DNA of 64,000 nt from Bradyrhizobium campsiandrae. GTDB taxonomy: Bacteria; Pseudomonadota; Alphaproteobacteria; Rhizobiales; Xanthobacteraceae. The stretch's first letter is position 1. Each line of letters opens with the position of its first letter. Location of the stretch: the NCBI RefSeq assembly GCF_014529705.1, contig NZ_JAANIH010000015.1, forward strand, positions 21,001-85,000. Direction: 5' to 3'. Shown in pieces: positions 53,401 to 64,000 of the stretch. Position numbers and translations under genes: made by a program. Under the pieces are notes generated by a model that ran no database searches, had not been told where the DNA came from, and saw only the letters and a program-made list of their open reading frames with translations.

Positions 53401-53491
53401 GTAGGGTGGGCAAAGGCGCGTAAGCGCCGTGCCCACCATCTCTCTCGATTGCGAAAAATGCGTGGGCACGCTTGCGCTTTGCCCACCCTAC
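53401..53491. repeat. Palindromic repeat, family B
   Basis: GTAGGGTGGGC (53401-53411) is inverted at 53481-53491 as GCCCACCCTAC, with GGCGCGTAAGCGCC and GTGGGCACGC stems inside. It ends the TIGR02594 gene and faces the MOSC gene. Confidence 0.85.
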
Positions 53492-53507
53492 CGCAGCGGT
53501 GCCCTTG

Positions 53508-54296
53508 TCACACCAGTCTCGGCTGCTCCAGCGCGACCGCATCTCCGACACTGATCTCGCCGTCGGCAACCACCTCGGCATAAATCCCGCAATCCATGTG
53601 GCCGAGATGACGCGAGAGCGTCGGCGGGATCTCGAGATCGCGCTTGGCCGTCACCGGGTCCACATTCGTCGCCGGACAGCGGACGATGCGCTTCACCACC
53701 TTCAGCCGGGCCTGGCCGATGGCCAGTGACTGGCCGACGAGATCGAGCTCCGACCACGCTGGCCAGCCCTTCACGTAGAGATTGGCGCGAAAGCGCAAGG
53801 GATTGACGGCAACGCCGCCGAGCATGGTCTCGATGGCGCGGACGCTCTCGATGTTGATGATGGACACGACCTTGCGTGCGACGTCGGAAAAGCTGTGGTC
53901 GCGGCCGGACAGCACCCTGGGCGGGCCCTTCAGCTCCGGCTGAAAATTCTCGGTGAAATAGGCCTCGATCGCCGCGCGCCCGGCCGCTGTCTCGAGGTCG
54001 CCGCTGGCGACGATCTGGCCGTCCTTGCGGATGGTCAGGCGGCCCGTCGCATCCTCGAACCGGCTGTCGAGCGCGGCCAGCCGCTCATTGCGCGCCAGCA
54101 TCAGGAACTGGATTTTCGGCTTCCATTCCGGCGCCTCCGGATCGAACCCGCTCGGACCATTCTCGATGGCATAGCGGCGATCGGCGGGGAGGGTCTGGCC
54201 GATCCGCAAATGGACCCGGGGCAGAGGCTCCGGCGTTAGGCCCTTGATCGGGTAGCGGTATAGGCCGGTGATTGCGGCGGTATGGCTTGATGTCAT
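53508..54296 (-). CDS. MOSC domain protein (mARC-like)
   Basis: A 262-residue protein. The N-terminal MOSC_N domain has YRYPIKGLTPEPLPRV; the MOSC core has NPLRFRANLYVKGWPAWSELD and RCPATNVDPVT with the conserved Cys that ligates molybdenum in mARC enzymes. A molybdenum-cofactor role in reducing N-hydroxylated compounds is inferred. Start ATG 54296. Confidence 0.87.
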   Translation of the reverse strand: MTSSHTAAITGLYRYPIKGLTPEPLPRVHLRIGQTLPADRRYAIENGPSGFDPEAPEWKPKIQFLMLARNERLAALDSRFEDATGRLTIRKDGQIVASGDLETAAGRAAIEAYFTENFQPELKGPPRVLSGRDHSFSDVARKVVSIINIESVRAIETMLGGVAVNPLRFRANLYVKGWPAWSELDLVGQSLAIGQARLKVVKRIVRCPATNVDPVTAKRDLEIPPTLSRHLGHMDCGIYAEVVADGEISVGDAVALEQPRLV

Positions 54297-54537
54297 GGGC
54301 CTACTTAGGGGATTCTGTGGGGCCGCGCCAAGCCGGCCATTTCGCGCACGAAATTGTGAAGTCGCCTCTTCCGATCCGACGGCGTGCTTCCCACATCTGG
54401 GTCAGGCCGACGCCAGCGCCGGCTGATAACGACCGTTCCCGGTTGAGGAAAGTCAACGCGGGCATCGGAAACCCAATGAAGATGCCGTGTGGGGTGCCTT
54501 GAAGGGCCCCATGGGCAGGCCGAGGGAAAGAAAAGCT

Positions 54538-57177
<2,640 letters not shown>

Positions 57178-57200
57178 GCGGCGATCCGCAACGCCAAATG

Positions 57201-57242
57201 AAATCGCCCCGGAGAGGATCGTCTCTCCGGGGCGATTTTTTT
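57201..57242 (+). terminator. Strong Rho-independent terminator after clpB
   Basis: AAATCGCCCCGGAGAG (57201-57216) and CTCTCCGGGGCGATTT (57223-57238) form a perfect 16-base stem with a 6-base loop, followed by a T run to 57242. Confidence 0.95.
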
Positions 57243-57272
57243 GTCTCGTCGGCCATTCGGCCGAGCGTGGTC

Positions 57273-58892
57273 CTACTTCTTCACCACCTTGTAGATCGCA
57301 TTCTCGATGTCGGAGGAGAAATAGATGGTGCCAGTGGCACCGATCGCGACGCCGGTCGGAATATTGGTCGGCAGGCCGCCTGGCGCGCCAACGAGGCCGA
57401 TCGGAAGATTGGCCGCAATCTCGGTGACGTTGCCGCTGTCGGGCGCGATCTCGATCAGCCGTTTGGCGCCCACCTCCGCCACGATCAATCGGCCGTCGCT
57501 TGCGCGCGCAAGGCCTTCGGGCATTTTCAGATCCTTGGCGAGCACGCTCTTTTCGCCGTTCCTGTCGATCCTGGAGACGGTGCCGGCAAAGGCTTCGGTG
57601 ACGTAGACCTCGTCGCCCGATCCGCGGACGAGCCCGACCGGGCCCTCGAGGCCGCCGATCATCGTGGTACGGTCCTTGCCATGCTCGCCGCTGACGCGGA
57701 CCAGCGATTGGGTGCCGAGCTCGGCCACCAGAATGCTGCCGTCGCCGAGCACGATCGCATCATGCGGCGCCTTGAAGCCGTGCAGCATGTCGCGGGTGGC
57801 GCCGGTCTTGCCGTCGATCACCTGCACCGTGCCGGTGAACCAGCTCGACAGGATCACGTCGTTGCCCATCGCCGTTGCGCTCATCGGATATTCGAGCGTG
57901 ACGCCGTCGGCATGCATGCGCGCCTTCTCGGTGACCTCGCCGGTCGCGCCGTCCACCGTGCGATAGGCAAACACGTCGGCGACGTGGATCGTATCCTTGC
58001 CGTTCTCCGAGGTGACGCCGATGCCGCCGGGCAAAGCGAGCCTGCCGATGATGATCTGCTTCGCCGCGCCGGTCGCCGGATCGACCTGCTGGATGCCGTT
58101 GTCGGCCATGTTGGAGACGTAGATGCGGTCCTGGTCGTCGATGGCGAGATTGTCCAGCGACGGCTTCAATTGCGCGACCATGGCCTTGGTGCCGGACTTC
58201 GGATCGACCCGGACGAGCTGGCCAAGCGCGGTGTCGACCACCCAAAGATTGCCTTTGGAATCGAAGTTCACCGCGGCCGGGACCTTGAAGCCGTCGGCGA
58301 CGACCGTCAGCTCGGCCTTGTCGACGTCGACCTTGGCAACCTGCCCCTTGAACCAGAGCGGACCGTACAGCTTGTCGTCGGGACCGAATTCGAAGCCGTT
58401 GAGACCGCCCATCTTCTCCATGATCTGACGCGGCGGTTTGACGCCCTCGACGTCGATTTCGTAGAGCGTGTCGCCAAGGAAAACAGTGGTGGCATAGAGC
58501 CGGCCATCCTTGCGGAAGGCGAGCGAATTGATGCCGGGAAGGCCGGATGCGAGCTTCCTGATCGGACCGTCACCCTTGCGCGCATAGAGATCGCCGGTCA
58601 GGAAACCGGTCCAGGCCATGGTGCCGTCGGGCGCGAAGGCGATGTCGTCGGCCATGCCCACCGGGGAGGGGACCGCAACCTTCGCGGTACCGCCGGCGAT
58701 ATCGACCTCGTAGAGCGCCGCACCGGCGACGCTGCCCGCAAACAGGTGGCCGCCCCTGTCGATTCCAAGCCCGTGCACGCCGTGGAAGGCGGAGCCCGGG
58801 ACCAGCCTGGTGACCTCCCAGCCATCGGCAAATACGCCTGTGGTTGCGAAAATCGCAGCAGCGAAGGCTGCGCAGGCGAGCCTGGTCTTCAT
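57273..58892 (-). CDS. Exported SMP-30/gluconolactonase-like beta-propeller protein
   Basis: A 539-residue protein. Signal peptide to about residue 23 (ATTGVFADG). The rest consists of propeller blades of the SMP-30/LRE type (DGKPGI-like repeats: IAFAPDGTMAWTGFL; NFDSKGNLWVVDTA; LAIDDQDRIYVSNM; VLGDGSILVAELG). Metal-binding Glu/Asp cannot be mapped with confidence. Periplasmic lactonase or binding role is possible. GGGAGG before the ATG at 58892. Confidence 0.82.
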   Translation of the reverse strand: MKTRLACAAFAAAIFATTGVFADGWEVTRLVPGSAFHGVHGLGIDRGGHLFAGSVAGAALYEVDIAGGTAKVAVPSPVGMADDIAFAPDGTMAWTGFLTGDLYARKGDGPIRKLASGLPGINSLAFRKDGRLYATTVFLGDTLYEIDVEGVKPPRQIMEKMGGLNGFEFGPDDKLYGPLWFKGQVAKVDVDKAELTVVADGFKVPAAVNFDSKGNLWVVDTALGQLVRVDPKSGTKAMVAQLKPSLDNLAIDDQDRIYVSNMADNGIQQVDPATGAAKQIIIGRLALPGGIGVTSENGKDTIHVADVFAYRTVDGATGEVTEKARMHADGVTLEYPMSATAMGNDVILSSWFTGTVQVIDGKTGATRDMLHGFKAPHDAIVLGDGSILVAELGTQSLVRVSGEHGKDRTTMIGGLEGPVGLVRGSGDEVYVTEAFAGTVSRIDRNGEKSVLAKDLKMPEGLARASDGRLIVAEVGAKRLIEIAPDSGNVTEIAANLPIGLVGAPGGLPTNIPTGVAIGATGTIYFSSDIENAIYKVVKK

Positions 58893-59048
58893 GGCGAGTC
58901 CTCCCATTTTTCGGGAAGTATTCGCCCGTCATGCCGCTTTGGCAAACGAAACTTGAAATTGTGGCGCGGCAAAATAATATCGCGCGACGACATCATTTTG
59001 GATCGTGTTTTTCCGGAGATGTCCGGTCGATGTCGACCGGTGATCCAA

Positions 59049-61112
59049 TCAGCGGTTGCTGACCTGGAGCGGCCCGCCTGCCGCATCCGACATGCGGGCA
59101 ATGGCGCCGCCGCGGCCGCTCATCATGCCGTCGAGACGGTCGCGCTCCTTCTCGAAGCTCGCGAGCATTGAGCCTTCCAGCGAACGGCCGCGCGGCAGCT
59201 TCACGCGCATCGGGTCGACGAAGCGGCCGTTGACGAGGATTTCGTAGTGCACATGCGGGCCGGTCGACTGGCCGGTCGAGCCGACGAAGCCGATCACCTG
59301 GCCCTGCCGCACCTTCTTGCCGGGCTCCATGCCCTTGGCGAAGGCCGACATATGGCCGTAGGCGGTCTCGTAGCCGTTGTTGTGCTTGATGCGGACGTAT
59401 TTGCCGTAGCCGCCTTCGAGCTGCGCCTTCTCGATCACGCCGTTGCCGGCGGCGAAGATCGGCGTGCCGTAGGCGGTGGCCCAGTCGACGCCGGTGTGCA
59501 TCTTCACGTAGCCGAGGATCGGATGGCGGCGGCCGCCGAAGCCGGAGCGCATGATGGCGCTGTTGACGGGCTTGCGGACCAGGAACTTCTTCGCGCTCTT
59601 GCCGGTCTCGTCATAGTAGTCGACGACGCCGTCGTCGGGGCTCTGGTAGCGGTAGTATTTCTTGGTCTCGCCGCCGACCGTGAGCGAGGCGAACAGCACC
59701 TCGCTTTTATCCGAGGCGGCCGTGCCCTCGTCTTCGCCGGCATAGAACACGTCGAACGAGTCGCCTGGCGCGACCTTGCGCTGGAAGTCGACGTCGTAGG
59801 AGTAGATCTTGATCATGTCGTCGATGACAGGCATCGGCACTTTGTTGCGCATCGCGGTCTCGTAGATGCTCTGGTAGAGCCGTACGCCGCTGCCGTCATC
59901 GTCGTCATCGTCTTCGCTGTTGGCGTTGGCCGCGGCGTCCGCGACGGTGTTCATGCTGGAGACGTCGACCGCGACGTATTTGCCGAGATCGGAGAGCGCG
60001 GCGATCGCCTCGACCATGGTATCGTTGGCGACGACGACGCGGTAGGGCTGCAGCCTTGCGCCGGGGCTGGCGGGCGCCATCAGGATGCGGAGCTTCTCGC
60101 CTTCCTTCAGGCCGCCGTCGCGGCCGCGGGGGCCGAGGGTCGCGGTGATCGCCTTGATCTCCTCGGCCGTCGCGCCGAGATCGCGCAGCACGGAGCCGAC
60201 GCTGTCGCCCTTCTTGACCAGATGGACGCGTTCGCCGTTGGGATTGCCACCGGTGATCTGCTCCTTGGTCTTCGGCAGCAGCGTGACGTTTTCCGGCACC
60301 ACGCGGGTCTCGAAACCGGCATAGGGATCGGATGGCGACGCTTCGGTGGCATAGGCCATCTTCATGTCGGAGGGGCCGGTCGCGCCGGAGACGTCGGCGG
60401 CGGCATTGGCGAGGGAAGCGTAGCGCACGCCGCCATTGCCACGCCAATTGGCGGCATCGCGCACGCGCATCAGGATGTCGTCGAGCGCCACCACCGCGGA
60501 AATCTTGGCCTTCGGCAGCACCGGCGAGAGATCCTTGGTGACGAAGGAGACCTCGGCATCGGGCTCGACGGCCTCAGGATTGTTCGGATCGTCGGTCGCG
60601 GTCTTCGGATCGGAGCCGACGTCGGTCAGCATACGCTGCGCATTGAAGGGCGGAATCTTCGCCGACAGCTCGCTGGTCGTCATCGACAGATTGCCGGAGA
60701 TCCGGATGAACGGTCGCACCCGCATCACGTCGCGGTTGCCGACGCGGGCGACCGTCGAGACGCGCACGATGTTGCGCGAGGCGGTGGAATCATTCGGCGG
60801 CGGCAGGCGGTCGCTCTTGTGCAGCGTCGCCGTGCGATCGGCCGCGCCAAACGCGCCGCGCAGCGCGCCCTCGACTCGCTCCGGCACCTTGGCGAAGGTC
60901 ATTTCGCCGTCGAGGGAAGCGAAAACGGCGCCGCCGATCAGGGCTGCGCCGCAGAGTCCGGTCAGAATTGTGCCGCTGAACCATTGCACCGAGACTTTGC
61001 GGCGATCGATGACGGCGGCCTCGGAACCATCGACGGACAGCGGCGGCTCGTGGCCGAGATCGATGATCCCGGTCTCACGCCCGTAAGCGCCGCGTGACGT
61101 CCTCTGGTTCAA
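59049..61112 (-). CDS. M23 family metallopeptidase
   Basis: A 687-residue envelope peptidase. N-terminal membrane helix near 50-72 (GTILTGLCGAALIGGAVFA); a large periplasmic region with a LysM-like segment (RVHLVKKGDSVGSVLRDLGA) and an Asp-rich tract EDDDDDDGSG; the C-terminal LytM domain has H in HTGVDWA and HVHYE (zinc ligands). It cuts peptidoglycan cross-links, or acts as an activator. TTG at 61112 with GGGGGA upstream gives MNQRTSRGAYG, the usual start; an ATG 24 codons upstream is possible. Confidence 0.88.
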   Translation of the reverse strand: MNQRTSRGAYGRETGIIDLGHEPPLSVDGSEAAVIDRRKVSVQWFSGTILTGLCGAALIGGAVFASLDGEMTFAKVPERVEGALRGAFGAADRTATLHKSDRLPPPNDSTASRNIVRVSTVARVGNRDVMRVRPFIRISGNLSMTTSELSAKIPPFNAQRMLTDVGSDPKTATDDPNNPEAVEPDAEVSFVTKDLSPVLPKAKISAVVALDDILMRVRDAANWRGNGGVRYASLANAAADVSGATGPSDMKMAYATEASPSDPYAGFETRVVPENVTLLPKTKEQITGGNPNGERVHLVKKGDSVGSVLRDLGATAEEIKAITATLGPRGRDGGLKEGEKLRILMAPASPGARLQPYRVVVANDTMVEAIAALSDLGKYVAVDVSSMNTVADAAANANSEDDDDDDGSGVRLYQSIYETAMRNKVPMPVIDDMIKIYSYDVDFQRKVAPGDSFDVFYAGEDEGTAASDKSEVLFASLTVGGETKKYYRYQSPDDGVVDYYDETGKSAKKFLVRKPVNSAIMRSGFGGRRHPILGYVKMHTGVDWATAYGTPIFAAGNGVIEKAQLEGGYGKYVRIKHNNGYETAYGHMSAFAKGMEPGKKVRQGQVIGFVGSTGQSTGPHVHYEILVNGRFVDPMRVKLPRGRSLEGSMLASFEKERDRLDGMMSGRGGAIARMSDAAGGPLQVSNR

Positions 61113-61673
61113 CCCAAGTCCCCCAATCAACGACCCAAAGACCTTCGCTTCGAGCTCTCCCCGGTCGCCCTCTTGCAGGGGCATCGCGGAGAAAGCCTTA
61201 TCGCACAGGTGCTCGCGCTCAGAAGGCCCCGAATGAGGCCCGGCCGAAATTACGAACAGCTGCGCAGGTGAAGGTCTCTCGATGTCTCTCGAACGTCCGA
61301 AGAAGGCCGCGTCATCGTCAGATCGCCTTCTCTGAACCCCATGAAAATCGCCGGCAGCCCCCACTGGCATCCCTGCGATTCAAGCTTGTGTCATACCAGA
61401 ACGCCGCGGGATTGTGGCTCTAGTGCGGCGTCTGACATGGAAAAAGTTTCCTGAACGGCCCGGCGCAGGGACCTTAGGCAGGGCGCCCGAGGCCGCTCCT
61501 GGCTTCCCTCGGGAGCCTCTTCCAGGCCCCTCGGGACGGCGCTGAGGCACAAACTTTTTTTCAGAATTTTTACCGAGCGGCGTCGCTTGGCGGGCCTTTC
61601 GTTCGCCTAATAGTCTGGAATCGCTATATTTTTCGGGCTAGTCCACTGTGCGACGATTTGTTGACGATTGGCG
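61113..61673. other. Region between M23 gene and rRNA promoter
   Basis: About 560 bases with no convincing gene. It includes the 5' region of the M23 gene and AT-richer DNA near 61550-61640 that may be an UP element for the rRNA promoter. Confidence 0.4.
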
Positions 61674-61702
61674 TTGACAGCCCGGAAGGCGGGGCCTATA
61701 AC
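61674..61702 (+). promoter_or_regulatory. rRNA operon promoter
   Basis: TTGACA (61674-61679), 17 bases, TATAAC (61697-61702): a near-perfect sigma-70-type promoter, about 420 bases before the 16S gene. Confidence 0.88.
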
Positions 61703-62120
61703 CCCAACCACTGAGCGCGGCGCCGCCGGGTCACTGACCAAGGCGAGCGAACGCGCCACTGATGCTCCTCACCTTGTTGAGTGACACAACAGCCGACGCA
61801 ATCGGTTGGAGTCATTCGACGTCGGTAAGGGTGTCGGAACCCTTCCACTCCGGAAGGTTGGGGCCTCCACGGTCCCGGGCTGTTTGACAAGTGAAGATGA
61901 AGAAAGAGAAACGTGGACGGCGGAGTCCTTGCGCCTCTCGGACCACTTAAGAGCTTCGGCTTTTGAGTACTGAGAGAGGACGAAAGACTTCGGCGGTACA
62001 CGTTTCAAAGGAAACACCATCGTTGTCCGCGATGTGAATCGCAGACAGCAAGTCGATTTCGGTCGACAATGGTGGGACCTCGTCAAACGTTGTGATCAGC
62101 CGGTTCAAAGTTCAAGTCCA
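61703..62120 (+). other. rRNA operon leader
   Basis: The transcribed leader ahead of 16S, about 418 bases. Short open frames inside are not credible. It should carry antitermination and processing sites, which I cannot define precisely. Confidence 0.6.
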
Positions 62121-63613
<1,493 letters not shown>

Positions 63614-63792
63614 GGCTCTTCAGAAGCTTGCTTCTATCGAGCTGTTTTAGAAACATCAGGGGCCAACAGATCGCCAGATCGTTGAGCTCCATTGGCGGGA
63701 TTTCGCCGTCTACGTTTCTCTTTCTTCGCGGACGAACACGCGCTGGGCCTGCACGCAGCAGGATCCGGGGTCCTTAACGGGATATGCGTTAG

Positions 63793-63869
63793 GGGCTTGT
63801 AGCTCAGTTGGTTAGAGCGCGCGCTTGATAAGCGTGAGGTCGGAAGTTCAAGTCTTCCCAGGCCCACCA
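63793..63869 (+). tRNA. tRNA-Ile (GAT anticodon)
   Basis: 77 bases including the encoded CCA. Acceptor GGGCTTG pairs with CAGGCCC; D-loop AGCTCAGTTGGTTAGAG; anticodon loop CTTGATAAG; T-arm GTTCAAGTC. Standard place in the 16S-23S spacer. Confidence 0.97.
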
Positions 63870-63902
63870 CACTCATCAAAAGAGCATTCGTCTTCTGGTT
63901 AC

Positions 63903-63978
63903 GGGGCCATAGCTCAGCTGGGAGAGCGCGTGCTTTGCAAGCATGAGGTCGTCGGTTCGATCCCGTCTGGCTCCACCA
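63903..63978 (+). tRNA. tRNA-Ala (TGC anticodon)
   Basis: 76 bases including encoded CCA. Acceptor GGGGCCA pairs with TGGCTCC; anticodon loop TTTGCAA; T-arm GTTCGATC. Second tRNA of the rRNA spacer. The 23S gene lies past the window edge. Confidence 0.97.
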
Positions 63979-64000
63979 GATGGTTTGATCACCGAGGTCG

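Noticed and set aside
43953..53491. CRISPR array, because palindromic repeats recur
   Set aside because: Copies are kilobases apart, vary in length, and have no regular spacers or cas genes.
54490..54515. Heat-shock (sigma-32) promoter before clpB
   Set aside because: CTTGAA and CCCCAT are both present but only three bases apart, far short of the 13-17 needed.

Overview
The window reads as a chromosomal segment of an alphaproteobacterium of the Bradyrhizobium type. The 16S rRNA gene at the right end has alphaproteobacterial sequence and is followed by tRNA-Ile and tRNA-Ala. Other pointers are a 221-residue TlpA next to argH, the argH-lptM-lysA order, a SAM-II riboswitch in front of metX-metW, high GC with strong third-position bias, and dispersed palindromic repeats of a kind I associate with Bradyrhizobium and Rhodopseudomonas. 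Genus is an inference; species cannot be told from what I can see.

Region 1 (about 0.45-16.5 kb) is the accessory-looking part. It holds an outer-membrane NfrA-like TPR protein, two SGNH acyltransferase-like proteins of the AlgJ/AlgX type, an AlgI-type MBOAT O-acyltransferase, an AlgF homologue, two secreted PEPxxWA-CTERM proteins, three small envelope proteins of unknown function (one a lipoprotein), a LuxR-type response regulator overlapping a membrane hybrid histidine kinase, and a polyprenyl-phosphate sugar transferase. Together they look like a locus for making, O-acetylating, exporting and regulating a surface polysaccharide. The polymerase, most glycosyltransferases and any exosortase are not in the window.

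Region 2 (16.5-29 kb) holds mixed housekeeping and catabolic genes: an HNH endonuclease, an NHL-repeat lyase-like protein paired with a YUCCA-like flavin monooxygenase, AlkA-type DNA glycosylase, GluQ-RS, a soluble hybrid kinase, a YihY/BrkB membrane protein, a twin-helix membrane protein, cobalamin adenosyltransferase, etfBA and 3-hydroxybutyryl-CoA dehydrogenase.

Region 3 (29-46.3 kb) contains tlpA divergent from argH-lptM-lysA, two oxidoreductase/decarboxylase genes, a large TIGR02302-family membrane protein, a CpdR-like receiver, a zinc-ribbon membrane protein, ftsEX with a YdcF protein and a PlsC-type acyltransferase, a ChaC-type cyclotransferase, a DUF2125 protein and a porin.

Region 4 (46.3-61.1 kb) carries an aromatic/histidine amino-acid operon (chorismate mutase, hisC, tyrC) divergent from the SAM-II controlled metX-metW operon, then an alpha/beta hydrolase, a secreted TIGR02594 protein, a MOSC protein, clpB, an SMP-30-like secreted protein and a large M23 peptidase. 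Region 5 (61.1-64 kb) is the start of an rRNA operon: consensus promoter, leader, 16S rRNA, tRNA-Ile(GAT) and tRNA-Ala(TGC); the 23S gene lies beyond the edge.

The most rewarding points are the polysaccharide acetylation/secretion cluster with its PEP-CTERM partners, the SAM-II aptamer with what looks like an attenuator behind it, and several families of long palindromic intergenic repeats.
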